From: Bacillus sp. V3-13
Lineage (GTDB): Bacteria > Bacillota > Bacilli > Bacillales > Cytobacillaceae
Direction: 5' to 3'
Assembly: GCF_002860165.1 (NCBI RefSeq)
Contig: NZ_PGUZ01000028.1
Location: 1-64,000, forward strand
Length of the DNA stretch: 64,000 bases
Shown: one piece after another, positions 34,718 to 43,136 of the stretch
How the letters are laid out: every line of letters starts with the position of its first letter
Position numbering within the stretch: position 1 is the stretch's first letter
The notes under the pieces: model-generated
Database searches by the model: none
Seen by the model: only the letters and a program-made list of their open reading frames with translations
What the model was told of the DNA's origin: nothing
Program-made: the position numbers and the translations under genes

Positions 34718-35292
34718 CGTTCCCCACCTCCAAATGAGTTTACTGGCCATTCAAGCTGATAGCCTGATCCATGGGGAATTTCCCATTCCCAAAAATCTTT
34801 TTCTGCCGGGGCGTATGCCATCAGCAAATAACGGATCACCCCTCCGTGCGTAACCACGGCCGCACTTTTTTTACCATCAGCAAGCATTTTATTTTGCAAT
34901 TGGACAAAGCCTTTTTCAATCCGTTCCGTAAACTGCCCGAAAGACTCCCCTTCCGGAGGCTGAACAGTGAACGGGCTTGCCAGCCATTGTTGATACTGTA
35001 AGTCTTTTTCCAGTTCGAAATGGTTTTTCCCTTCCCAGCCGCCAAAATGTATTTCGCGAAATTCGCTCATTTCCAGCAGACATTTTCCCGGAAATAAAAT
35101 CCCGGCTGTTTCCTTGGTGCGTATGAGATCACTAGTGACGAGCAACTCATAATTTGGGATATTCTTGACCGCTTTAAGCTGCTCCACTCCCTCTTTGCAC
35201 AACTGCGGGTTGGCCCAGCCACAATAGGCCCCTTTTTTGTTGGCTCCGGTTATACCATGACGTAACAGTGCAACAACCACACAAGCATCCAT
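34669..35292 (-). CDS. cobC: Histidine phosphatase, alpha-ribazole phosphatase (CobC)-like
   Basis: Protein of 207 aa of the phosphoglycerate-mutase-like histidine phosphatase family. The catalytic motif is LLRHGITGANKKG (His about residue 12), with the second histidine in VVTHGGVIRYLL. In cobalamin operons such enzymes remove the 5' phosphate from alpha-ribazole phosphate or cobalamin phosphate. It overlaps cobS upstream by 43 nt and the CobU-like gene downstream by 49 nt, a sign of tight operon packing. Confidence 0.82.
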   Translation of the reverse strand: MDACVVVALLRHGITGANKKGAYCGWANPQLCKEGVEQLKAVKNIPNYELLVTSDLIRTKETAGILFPGKCLLEMSEFREIHFGGWEGKNHFELEKDLQYQQWLASPFTVQPPEGESFGQFTERIEKGFVQLQNKMLADGKKSAAVVTHGGVIRYLLMAYAPAEKDFWEWEIPHGSGYQLEWPVNSFGGGERCTLLRAVPLTENQRG

Positions 35293-36038
35293 AGGAAAAA
35301 CTCCATTCCTTCAACGGAAGCCCCGACCACATCCCCGGTGACTCCGCCAAACCATTTAATGATTTTGATCTTTCCATAAAAGCCTGCACAAACAGATAAA
35401 GTGAGCAGTATAACTACGGACAGCAGCGATTCCTCCGCAATTAGCCAGCTAATCGCTACCACAACCAATACATAGAGCAGGTAAGGCGATAAACTCTTCC
35501 TGTCCACCGCATTTGCAAAAAAACGGGCCATCCCGGCCTCTCTTGCCGGCGGCAGGGTAACCAAGTAACAGCCCATCAGGCTTTTGCTCAAAAATGGAAT
35601 GATCACAACCATCCAGGCAACAACATTGATATCTGCATTGGCTGCCAACTCATAAAGGAACAAAAACTTCCCGGCCAGTAAAACGATCACGGATAACACG
35701 CCAAACGCACCTGTTCGCGGATCCTTCATAATTTCAAGGCGCTTATCTTGGTCCTGATAAGAAAAAAAAGCATCACTTGCATCGATCCAGCCATCGAGAT
35801 GAATACCGCCAGTCAGCACAATCATCAGCAGCCAGACAACAAAAGCTGTTGCGAGAGCCGAAAGCGGCGTAAACTCCGCGAGTCCGAAAAAAGTCCCGCC
35901 AATGATCAATCCCTGAAAAAGTCCGAGCAATGGAAAGCTTTGCACCGCTTTTTGCAGATAATGGGCGTCCATCGGCAGCTTGCTGCGGATTGGAAGCGAA
36001 GTAAACAACTGCAGATTAAGCAGAAATCCTTTCAGCAT
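35250..36038 (-). CDS. cobS: Adenosylcobinamide-GDP ribazoletransferase (cobalamin synthase)
   Basis: Protein of 262 aa, polytopic membrane enzyme. Family signatures are LQLFTSLPI at the N-terminus and GGIHLDGWIDASDAFFSYQD with the acidic metal-binding residues. It joins adenosylcobinamide-GDP to alpha-ribazole (phosphate) at the membrane. ATG 36038 is chosen because GGGAGCGG lies about 6 nt upstream and the overlap with cobQ is only 7 nt. Confidence 0.93.
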   Translation of the reverse strand: MLKGFLLNLQLFTSLPIRSKLPMDAHYLQKAVQSFPLLGLFQGLIIGGTFFGLAEFTPLSALATAFVVWLLMIVLTGGIHLDGWIDASDAFFSYQDQDKRLEIMKDPRTGAFGVLSVIVLLAGKFLFLYELAANADINVVAWMVVIIPFLSKSLMGCYLVTLPPAREAGMARFFANAVDRKSLSPYLLYVLVVVAISWLIAEESLLSVVILLTLSVCAGFYGKIKIIKWFGGVTGDVVGASVEGMEFFLWMLVWLLHCYVMV

Positions 36039-37534
36039 GGCGAACCGCTCCCAACCATCATTTCTTTTAGCTTTTGCCAATCAAGGTGTGGAGCGAACCG
36101 GTTGGCCAACTCGTCATATTTCTGTTCCTTGAGCGTCTTCAGCATAACCGGTTTGCGCGTCTGCATTCCTTTCCGGCTCCGCAGCGTGTTCAGCCATTCA
36201 CTGCGCCATTCATCATTATGAAACAGGTGGTGAAGGTATGTGCCGATGATCCTGCCGTTCAGCCCGCTTATTCCTTCCTCACGATCGTTTTCCAGAAGCA
36301 GAAACGGATTATACGATTTCCCGCTGTCAGGGAGCGTTTTCCCGAGATGGATCTCATAACCCTCAACCGAAATGTCGCGTTTTTCATAAAGCGTACCCGA
36401 TGCCCTGACCGTAATCTTTTTTTCATAAAAAGTCGTCACAGCCGGGATTATGCTTAGTCCAGAGACAGTTTGGCCCGGTGTGCCGGTGTCTGATCCTTCC
36501 GCATCGATCAGCGTTCGGGACAGCATTTGGTAGCCACCGCACAGGCCAATCATCGTACCGCCATCTTGCAGATATTTTATGAGCAGCTGATCCAGTCCTT
36601 GTTTTCTTAAATAGGTTAAATCGTTGATCGTACTTTTTGTGCCGGGAATGATCACGGCATCAGGCCGTCCGAATGATGTGTTATTGTCAACCCAGCGGAT
36701 CGCGACATCCTCTTCATATAAAAACGGTTCAATGTCACTGTAATTTGATAGATAGGGCAATCTTATGACAGCGATGTCGAGGCCCACTTTTCCTTGCAGT
36801 GAAAAACGATCCGCGAGCGACAGGGAATCCTCCCCTTCAATCATATGCTGGTCAAGATAGGGCAGGACGCCGAGAACGGGAAGGCCGGTTTGTTCTTCAA
36901 TCCAGCTTACTCCATCTTTGAAAAGCGCGATATCACCGCGAAATTTATTAATGATAATCCCTTTTACCCGCGACCGTTCCCGGGGGGATAAAAGCGCGAG
37001 CGTACCGATAATGCTCGCAAAAACTCCGCCTCTATCAATATCCGAAATTAAGATAACCGGGACATCGGCCAGCTCGGCAACTTTCATATTCACAAGCTCT
37101 TTATCTTTTAAATTTACTTCAACCGGGCTGCCTGCTCCCTCCATGATGATAAGCTCGTAATCTTTTTCAAGCCTGGATAATGCTTCCTTGACCGTTGCTA
37201 TTCCTTTTTCGTAAAAGGTGTCGCGATAGTCTTTTCCTGATAAAGTCTGCAACACTTCTCCCAGCAGAACCACCTCAGCCTGCTGGTCAGAGCGCGGCTT
37301 TAACAAAATCGGATTCATCCAGACTGCCGCTTCCGTTCCCGCTGCCTCGGCCTGGAGCCCCTGGGCGCGGCCGATTTCCTTGCCGTCCGCGGTCACGTAT
37401 GAATTATTGGACATGTTTTGCGATTTAAAGGGAGCGACCCGGTGGCCTTCGCGGGCCAGCAGTCGGCAAATTGCTGTGACAATCAGGCTTTTGCCAACAT
37501 CGGATGCTGTTCCTTGAAACATAATTCCGTTCAT
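36032..37534 (-). CDS. cobQ: Cobyric acid synthase
   Basis: Protein of 500 aa. N-terminal ATP-binding domain with FQGTASDVGKS, and C-terminal class I glutamine amidotransferase-like domain with the nucleophile cysteine in GLCGGYQMLS and the histidine in GTYLHHLF. It amidates four side chains of adenosylcobyrinic acid a,c-diamide. This is a late corrin-ring step that a pure cobinamide scavenger would not need, so its retention is interesting next to the cobD scar. Overlaps cobU by 4 nt. Confidence 0.94.
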   Translation of the reverse strand: MNGIMFQGTASDVGKSLIVTAICRLLAREGHRVAPFKSQNMSNNSYVTADGKEIGRAQGLQAEAAGTEAAVWMNPILLKPRSDQQAEVVLLGEVLQTLSGKDYRDTFYEKGIATVKEALSRLEKDYELIIMEGAGSPVEVNLKDKELVNMKVAELADVPVILISDIDRGGVFASIIGTLALLSPRERSRVKGIIINKFRGDIALFKDGVSWIEEQTGLPVLGVLPYLDQHMIEGEDSLSLADRFSLQGKVGLDIAVIRLPYLSNYSDIEPFLYEEDVAIRWVDNNTSFGRPDAVIIPGTKSTINDLTYLRKQGLDQLLIKYLQDGGTMIGLCGGYQMLSRTLIDAEGSDTGTPGQTVSGLSIIPAVTTFYEKKITVRASGTLYEKRDISVEGYEIHLGKTLPDSGKSYNPFLLLENDREEGISGLNGRIIGTYLHHLFHNDEWRSEWLNTLRSRKGMQTRKPVMLKTLKEQKYDELANRFAPHLDWQKLKEMMVGSGSPC

Positions 37535-38106
37535 TGCAATTCTCCCTTCATCTCAACAGCGAGACCTGACTCAACCAAGTATGCGCTCCTTGCCTGATTG
37601 ACAATCCACTGATGGAGCTCGCCAAGCATTTTACTGTATGTAAAAATAACTTCATTATCACGGACCGGCTCATTCAATATCTCATTGCTGACAATGATCA
37701 TTGCTTTGCAACGGGCTGCGATCCCCATAATGCTTTCCACGATTGAAATTTTCACACGCTGACAATAACCGGAATCCCGCCATTCGTCCTGAAGCGAAAA
37801 CAGTCTGTTATTAAGATGGGTTGTTAAACAATCAAAGAGGACTACCGAATTTGGCGTCAGCCCGGATGCTGCTTTTTCGAGTCCATCCGGGCATTCCAGC
37901 GTGATCCAGCTACGCCCGCTATCTGCTCTTTCCTGTTGATGGCGGGAGATCCTCCGTTTCATTTCCTCATCTTCCACCCGTCCTGATGCAAGATAAAATA
38001 GAGATGATCCAGCTTGCTCCGCAATCCTCACTGCTGTCTCCTCTGCAAACCGGCTCTTTCCACTTCTGACACCGCCTGTTATAAAGATGATAGAACTTGC
38101 CGCCAT
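37531..38106 (-). CDS. cobU: Adenosylcobinamide kinase / adenosylcobinamide-phosphate guanylyltransferase
   Basis: Protein of 191 aa. P-loop GGVRSGKS (residues 11-18), the RRISRHQQER segment that contains the guanylylated histidine in CobU, and VLFDCLTTHLNNRLF. It phosphorylates adenosylcobinamide and transfers GMP to give AdoCbi-GDP for CobS. GGAGG lies 10 nt before ATG 38106, and that Shine-Dalgarno sits inside the cobD remnant, so translation of the remnant may be coupled to cobU. Confidence 0.94.
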   Translation of the reverse strand: MAASSIIFITGGVRSGKSRFAEETAVRIAEQAGSSLFYLASGRVEDEEMKRRISRHQQERADSGRSWITLECPDGLEKAASGLTPNSVVLFDCLTTHLNNRLFSLQDEWRDSGYCQRVKISIVESIMGIAARCKAMIIVSNEILNEPVRDNEVIFTYSKMLGELHQWIVNQARSAYLVESGLAVEMKGELQ

Positions 38107-38252
38107 TCCTTCAATACCTCCATCAGCCTGTCGTTATCTCCAGTACTTTTGACCGCAAACCGGAGCCAGCGTCCTTGTAAACCTCTAAAATTGTATATAT
38201 CGGGATTCAAAGTTTTACATAAAGAATGCGGATTAGAACCGTGCAATGGCAT
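38079..38252 (-). pseudogene. cobD: cobD (threonine-phosphate decarboxylase) with an in-frame internal deletion
   Basis: A 57-codon frame that joins the first ~16 residues of CobD (MPLHGSNPHSLCKTLN, compare the LPxHGANP start of the family) directly to its C-terminus (NFRGLQGRWLRFAVKS, then DNDRLMEVLKEW). Family members are about 360 residues, so roughly 300 codons are missing, including the whole PLP domain. The junction keeps the reading frame. The start overlaps the cbiB end and the stop overlaps cobU, as expected for the original gene. The product cannot be an active decarboxylase. Confidence 0.85.
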
Positions 38253-39198
38253 ATTCACACGCTACACCTCCCAGCCATAGTAATAGCAAGAATAATAGAG
38301 ATGCCCGCTTCATTAATGTAATAGACAATAAAATATGCCCATTTTCAAGCGGGAGGATTGGATCACCCATTTTTGCCCGGACGGAAACAATTCCTTTATA
38401 GTAGTTTGTTCCGCCAAGCTGGACACCGAGAATGGCCGCGCATGCCGCTTCACACCAGCCGCTGTTCGGGCTTGGATGCTTCTTTGCATCGCGGAAAAGG
38501 ATTTTACACGCTTGCGTTCGGCTTGTTATTGCCGGTTTCATGCAAAGAATCATCATCAAGGAAGTAAGCCTGCTTGGCACCCAGTTGACGACATCATCAA
38601 GCCTGGCTGAAGCCCAACCAAACTCCCGGTACTTCTCATTGCGGTAGCCAACCATCGAATCGCACGTGTTGATTGCCCGATATGCTACAGAAAAAACAGC
38701 TCCGCCGAGCAAACCCCAAAACAACGGTGCAGTCACCCCATCACTTGTATTCTCCGCGACGGTTTCAACCGTTCCACGAACAATCTCCTCTTGGCTCAGC
38801 CCCTCTGTATCCCTGCCGACAATATAAGAGAGTTTCTTTCTTGCTTCATTAATTTCACCAGCTTTTAGAGGTTTATAAACTTCAAGAGCGGCTTCCTGCA
38901 AGCTCCTTTGCGCAATTGTCGCCGAAATTAATATCGCTTCCCATGCAATCCCGGCTGCCGGATGGATGCGATAAAAACAAATCACAGTTATTGCGGTTAT
39001 CAACATGACGACGGTTAAGACGATTAAAACCATTCCGATCCCTTTCAGCTTTCGGAACTGCCCTTTATTCCATTTTCTCTCCACATATGCAATAAGAGAC
39101 CCCATCCAGCGAACAGGATGCGGCCATCTTGGCGGATCTCCGACTAACCCATCAATGATAAACGCAATGGTAACGGCTGCGAGATGATGGAGAATCAT
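38233..39198 (-). CDS. cbiB: Adenosylcobinamide-phosphate synthase (CbiB)
   Basis: Protein of 321 aa, membrane protein of the CbiB/CobD(Pseudomonas) family. Signatures are FIIDGLVGDPPRWPHPVRWM at the N-terminus, and the ETVAENTSDGVTAPLFW and DSMVGYRNEKYREFGWASAR blocks. It links aminopropanol (phosphate) to adenosylcobyric acid. With CobD lost, the aminopropanol phosphate must come from elsewhere. Overlaps the BtuD-CbiZ gene by 4 nt. Confidence 0.94.
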   Translation of the reverse strand: MILHHLAAVTIAFIIDGLVGDPPRWPHPVRWMGSLIAYVERKWNKGQFRKLKGIGMVLIVLTVVMLITAITVICFYRIHPAAGIAWEAILISATIAQRSLQEAALEVYKPLKAGEINEARKKLSYIVGRDTEGLSQEEIVRGTVETVAENTSDGVTAPLFWGLLGGAVFSVAYRAINTCDSMVGYRNEKYREFGWASARLDDVVNWVPSRLTSLMMILCMKPAITSRTQACKILFRDAKKHPSPNSGWCEAACAAILGVQLGGTNYYKGIVSVRAKMGDPILPLENGHILLSITLMKRASLLFLLLLWLGGVACEYAIARF

Positions 39199-40667
39199 CG
39201 TTTCAGCCTGCCCCGGTATTTTTGCAGTGCTTCAACAGTGCATTCGTAAACACCTTTGCCAACGAGCTTGCCGAGCGGAGTAATCGTCCCGCCGAATTCC
39301 TGGAGCTTTCCTCGCTGGGAAGCGGCGATCATGATGCTGTCGGTTGAAGTTCCGGTGGCGAGCGTTCCCGTTAACCGGTCATATACGTGCTCATTTTGCA
39401 GTCCTTTCACCTTCGCTTCTGTTGCGGTCATAAGTGACTGGATGAAAGCCTCTTCACTGAGGGTTCCGTTAACAAAAACCCAGGTGTTGATCGTGCCGGG
39501 CTGCACAGTTTGGTAACTGTGCTTTTCACTTTGCGCCGCATCAATCGCATTTCCCGCTCCCGCTGTCACGACGATAAATACGGACAGCCCGTCATCTTTA
39601 AAGAGGCGATAAGCAGCATCTGCCAGATGAACAGCCGTCATCATTCCGACCGTCTCGCCCGGCTCATAGCCATTTCTTTTCAAGAACTCTGCCATCTCCT
39701 GGCGATGGTCGCTACAGTGATAATCCTGGTTAACGTGTCTATTTACAAAGTATTGATACCAACCTGTTCCCGCTCCCGATACCCCTGAGGACATCGTCCT
39801 GAGCGGAACGGGTGCATGAAGCTCAATCATTTCTTCTGAAATTTTTAAAAAGCGTTCATCAATCTGGATGTGCACTTGCCGATCGGAATCCAGCTCGGGA
39901 ACCATCAGCATCTGCGGTTTCGGAACCTTTGGATGCGGATGTTTTTTCACCGCGGTTCCGTAAACAGCCTGAATCCGTTCCTCCTGCAATACCTCGTTCG
40001 GGAGATCGTTAATGCTGACCTCTCCGTTATTTAATAAGAGCAGCCTGTCACAATACAGCCCCGCCAAATTTAAATCATGGAAGATCGAAATAACGGTTAA
40101 ACCGTCGTCTTTTGCCATTTTCCTTAACAAGTCAAGCAAATCCTTTTGATAGGATAGGTCAAGATGATTGGTCGGTTCGTCGAGCAACAGTATTTCCGGC
40201 TGCTGGGCAAGCGCCTGGGCTAAATAAACGCGCTGGCGCTCCCCGCCGGATAGTTCAGAAAGATGGTGATGCTGAAATGAGGCGACACCAGTTTGTTTCA
40301 TTACTTGTTGAACAATCGCTTCGTCCTCTTCGTTCCAGGTTTGAAACCAGCCTTGCTGGTGGGCATATCGGCCAAGCGAGACCGTTTCTTTCACGGAATA
40401 AGCAAACACTTCTGAAGAATGCTGGGGCAGAACGGCCACCGTCTTTGCGAGTTCCCGCGTCGCATAACTTTTAATCGGTTTGTCTTTGATAAGAATGCTT
40501 CCGCTTTTAAACTCGATGATTCCGCTTATCATCTTGAGTAATGTCGTCTTGCCGCTGCCATTCGGGCCAAGGATCCCAAACACCTCGCCCCTGTTTACTT
40601 TAAAAGAAACATTTCGTAAAATCAGGGCCCCCGAGTAGCCTCCAGACAGATTTTCGATCGTCAGCAT
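39195..40667 (-). CDS. BtuD-CbiZ fusion: cobalamin ABC transporter ATPase + adenosylcobinamide amidohydrolase
   Basis: Protein of 490 aa. Residues about 1-260 are an iron/B12-type ABC ATPase: Walker A GPNGSGKTT, signature LSGGERQRVYLAQAL, Walker B ILLLDEPTNHLDL. Residues about 285-490 are a CbiZ amidohydrolase domain (SGVSGAGTGWYQYFVNRHV, MTAVHLADAAYRLF, VTAGAGNAIDA, GTSTDSIMIAAS). CbiZ cleaves cobinamide to cobyric acid so that it can re-enter synthesis through CbiB. The fusion couples import with remodelling of imported corrinoids. Followed upstream by btuC and btuF, completing the transporter. Confidence 0.93.
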   Translation of the reverse strand: MLTIENLSGGYSGALILRNVSFKVNRGEVFGILGPNGSGKTTLLKMISGIIEFKSGSILIKDKPIKSYATRELAKTVAVLPQHSSEVFAYSVKETVSLGRYAHQQGWFQTWNEEDEAIVQQVMKQTGVASFQHHHLSELSGGERQRVYLAQALAQQPEILLLDEPTNHLDLSYQKDLLDLLRKMAKDDGLTVISIFHDLNLAGLYCDRLLLLNNGEVSINDLPNEVLQEERIQAVYGTAVKKHPHPKVPKPQMLMVPELDSDRQVHIQIDERFLKISEEMIELHAPVPLRTMSSGVSGAGTGWYQYFVNRHVNQDYHCSDHRQEMAEFLKRNGYEPGETVGMMTAVHLADAAYRLFKDDGLSVFIVVTAGAGNAIDAAQSEKHSYQTVQPGTINTWVFVNGTLSEEAFIQSLMTATEAKVKGLQNEHVYDRLTGTLATGTSTDSIMIAASQRGKLQEFGGTITPLGKLVGKGVYECTVEALQKYRGRLKR

Positions 40668-40670
40668 GTT

Positions 40671-41732
40671 CTACCCACTTCTTTCTTTTCTTCTTCTCAT
40701 CAAAATTGCAGCAAAGACAGGAGCACCAATTAAAGCGGTGATGACACCGATCGGCAGCTCTGTAGGCGAGATAATCGTTCTTGACACAAGATCAGCCAGA
40801 ATTAAAAAACCGCTTCCGGTGATCATTGACAACGGCAGCAAATGCTTATGGTCCGGCCCCCACAAAAGCCTTGTTAAGTGGGGAACAACAAGGCCGACAA
40901 AGCCGATCGTTCCGGAAACCGATACTGCAGCCCCGGTTAAAATAGAACCCGCTGCCAGAACGATTTGCTTTCGCCTTTGTACATTTACGCCCAAATGCTG
41001 TGCTCTTTCCTCTCCAAACGACATGGCATTCAGCTCTTTTGCATTCATGATCAGCAAAAGTGCTCCAACGATAAAAAACGGCAGGAAGATCATAATGTAA
41101 TCCCAGCCCCGCATTGAGACACTTCCAAGCAGCCAGCCAATGATTTGCCGAAGCTCCTCTCCTGTTAATGCAATCATTAAAGAAATGAGTGCTCCTAAAA
41201 AAGAACTAAAGATAATTCCCGTTAAAATGATCGTTTCCACTCTCATCGACCGGTCTATTTTTCTCGCAAAAAACAAGACGGCAAATATCGTTACAAAGGA
41301 GGCGAGAATACTAAAAACAGGCAGTGTAAACATCCCGGCAAATGGGATGGTAATTTGAAAGAAAAGCACGACAACCGCGCCAACTGAAGCTCCGGATGAA
41401 ACGCCAAGTGTATAAGGATCCGCAAGCGGATTCCGTAACAAGCCTTGAAAGGCGGCTCCTGCAATCGCAAGAGACGCCCCAACAAGCCCGGCGAGAATCA
41501 CTCTCGGCAGCCGGATATTTATGACAATATTTGTGTACATCGGTTCTATTGTCCCGCCTATCGGTACGTGGAAAACGTTCACAGCAATGATTTGGATGAT
41601 TTGGGTGACAGGAACCGAAACGGTCCCGGCCGATATTCCCATCAGGATTGCAAAAAACAGAAACAATCCTGCTAAAACATAAGCAGCTGTGCGATTATTC
41701 TCCAAAAACGTCCGGATAAATGGCCTTTGCAA
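40671..41732 (-). CDS. btuC: Cobalamin/cobinamide ABC transporter permease (BtuC, FecCD family)
   Basis: Protein of 353 aa with about ten transmembrane helices. Family blocks are VRLPRVILAGLVGASLAIAG, AAFQGLLRNPLADPYTLGVS and FVGLVVPHLTRLLWGPDHKH. It appears to start with TTG at 41732, inside the end of btuF; a TTG nine codons later is also possible. It forms the membrane channel for the BtuD domain encoded 3 nt downstream. Confidence 0.92.
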   Translation of the reverse strand: MQRPFIRTFLENNRTAAYVLAGLFLFFAILMGISAGTVSVPVTQIIQIIAVNVFHVPIGGTIEPMYTNIVINIRLPRVILAGLVGASLAIAGAAFQGLLRNPLADPYTLGVSSGASVGAVVVLFFQITIPFAGMFTLPVFSILASFVTIFAVLFFARKIDRSMRVETIILTGIIFSSFLGALISLMIALTGEELRQIIGWLLGSVSMRGWDYIMIFLPFFIVGALLLIMNAKELNAMSFGEERAQHLGVNVQRRKQIVLAAGSILTGAAVSVSGTIGFVGLVVPHLTRLLWGPDHKHLLPLSMITGSGFLILADLVSRTIISPTELPIGVITALIGAPVFAAILMRRRKERSG

Positions 41733-42672
41733 TTTCCTCTACTCCTTCGGCAAGACGAGGGCCTGAACGGGTTACCATGTCAGAGTTTAAATCCACTATT
41801 TGTTGATTTTGGACGGCTTTCACATCCTGCCAGCCATCCCGTCCCATGACCGTCGCGACCGGATCCCCGGTATATGCGCCATGTGTGGTTAAAACGACAT
41901 CCGGATTTTTTTCAATAACGGCTTCCTGATCGATCTCAGCCCAGCCTTCCAAATCACCAAAAGCATTCTTTGCATTGACGATTGTAAGCATTTCGTCCAT
42001 AAATGTATTTTTGCCGGTCGTAAAAATCGGATCTGAAGATACCTCAATGTAAACTGTTTTCCGGTCGGCTTCCGGAATATCAGCTGCTTTTTCCTTTATC
42101 TGGTTGATTCGGTCTTTCATATCTTTGATAATCCGGTCTGCTTCATCGGACTCTCCGGTTGCCGTCCCGATCATTTCAATGGAATCGTATACTTTATCGA
42201 AGCTTGTCGCGTCATTCACAACCAAAACCGCAATACCTGCATCTTTTAACTGCTGCAATCCTGTTTCACTGTTATGGGCACTTGAAGCGTGTGCGAGGAC
42301 GAGATCAGGATCCAGGGAGACTATTTTTTCAACATTAAACTCCATACCGCCAATCTTTTCCTTTGATACTGCCTCTTCGGGATAATTGTCATAATCAGAA
42401 ACGCCGACAATTTCATCTCCTAAACCTAATTCGAACGCAATTTCCGTGTTGCTCGGCATAAGCGAAACGATTTTTTCAGGCTTTGCCTCTATTGTTACTT
42501 CTTCTCCGAGGGCATCTTTAATCGTGACCGGAAAAGCAGCCGTTTCTGATTGATTCGTTTGTTCCTCTCCGCTGTTTGTTGAATCCGGAGCGGCTTTCTC
42601 TGTGTCTCCACAAGCAGCTAACAAACCAACCGCAAGCAGTAGTGCAAATAATAGTGAATATAGTTTTTTCAT
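41695..42672 (-). CDS. btuF: Cobalamin/cobinamide-binding lipoprotein (BtuF)
   Basis: Protein of 325 aa with a lipoprotein signal (MKKLYSLLFALLL, lipobox LLAAC) and a class III periplasmic-binding fold: PEKIVSLMPSNTEIAFELGL, VGVSDYDNYPEEA and DPDLVLAH are typical of BtuF. ATG 42672 is chosen, with GGGGGG about 7 nt upstream. A Glu/Ser/Asn-rich linker follows the lipid cysteine. It delivers corrinoids to BtuC. First gene behind the cobalamin riboswitch. Confidence 0.93.
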   Translation of the reverse strand: MKKLYSLLFALLLAVGLLAACGDTEKAAPDSTNSGEEQTNQSETAAFPVTIKDALGEEVTIEAKPEKIVSLMPSNTEIAFELGLGDEIVGVSDYDNYPEEAVSKEKIGGMEFNVEKIVSLDPDLVLAHASSAHNSETGLQQLKDAGIAVLVVNDATSFDKVYDSIEMIGTATGESDEADRIIKDMKDRINQIKEKAADIPEADRKTVYIEVSSDPIFTTGKNTFMDEMLTIVNAKNAFGDLEGWAEIDQEAVIEKNPDVVLTTHGAYTGDPVATVMGRDGWQDVKAVQNQQIVDLNSDMVTRSGPRLAEGVEEIAKAIYPDVFGE

Positions 42673-42746
42673 GTTCTTTCCCCCCACCAAAATATGATAA
42701 AACCTCCACGAACAAAAAGCGGCTTGTCCGGTTTACTGGACGAAAA

Positions 42747-42781
42747 ATAAAAAAGCACCTCCACGAGAATGCGGAGATGCT
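42747..42781 (-). terminator. Riboswitch-linked terminator
   Basis: On the minus strand GCATCTCC pairs with GGAGGTGC around GCATTCTCGT and is followed by TTTTTTATTTTT. It lies between the B12 aptamer and btuF, where the expression decision would be made. Confidence 0.8.
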
Positions 42782-42854
42782 GTAAGGGCTTTGCAAGCAT
42801 AACAGTTCCAAACTGGCTAAACCTTCACACACCTCCCTATCCTCGTAGGTTTTC

Positions 42855-43038
42855 ACGGTGCAGATACTCAGGCAGGTCTCCTGGCTCATGGTCATCACTT
42901 GCTGCATCCTTCCCATACAATTTCTGTACAGTGGCTTATTGCAGCTTGCTACCATTTACAGTGGCGGGACCGCGTTGGAATTTTCACCAACTTCCCTTTT
43001 AAGTCTTCCTTAGGAAAGACACCTGAGTCTGTGCGTAT
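42855..43038 (-). promoter_or_regulatory. Cobalamin (B12) riboswitch
   Basis: On the minus strand the aptamer shows the conserved blocks AGGGAAGTTGGTGAAAATTCC, GCGGTCCCGCCACTGTAA (B12-box context), GGGAAGGATGCAGCAAGTGATG, and GCCAGGAGACCTGCCTGAGT. The P1 strands CAGACTCAGG and CCTGAGTATCTG close the element. With the terminator at 42747 it should turn off btuF-btuC-btuDcbiZ-cbiB-cobU-cobQ-cobS-cobC and downstream genes when adenosylcobalamin is plentiful. Confidence 0.93.
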
Positions 43039-43136
43039 GTATTTAATTTTCCGTCAGATTGATTATACACCATCCCTCTGACACAAAAGCAAGCTTTATC
43101 TTCTTGTGGCCTTGATAAAATGGAACAGGATATTCA

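Noticed and set aside
39944-40012. CRISPR arrays, IS elements or prophage genes anywhere in the window
   Set aside because: I looked for regularly spaced repeats, transposases, integrases and phage genes on both strands throughout and saw none; the coordinates here are nominal.
42518-42955. 145-codon minus-strand frame over the btuF start and B12 riboswitch
   Set aside because: Fully explained by the riboswitch, its terminator and the btuF signal peptide region in another frame.
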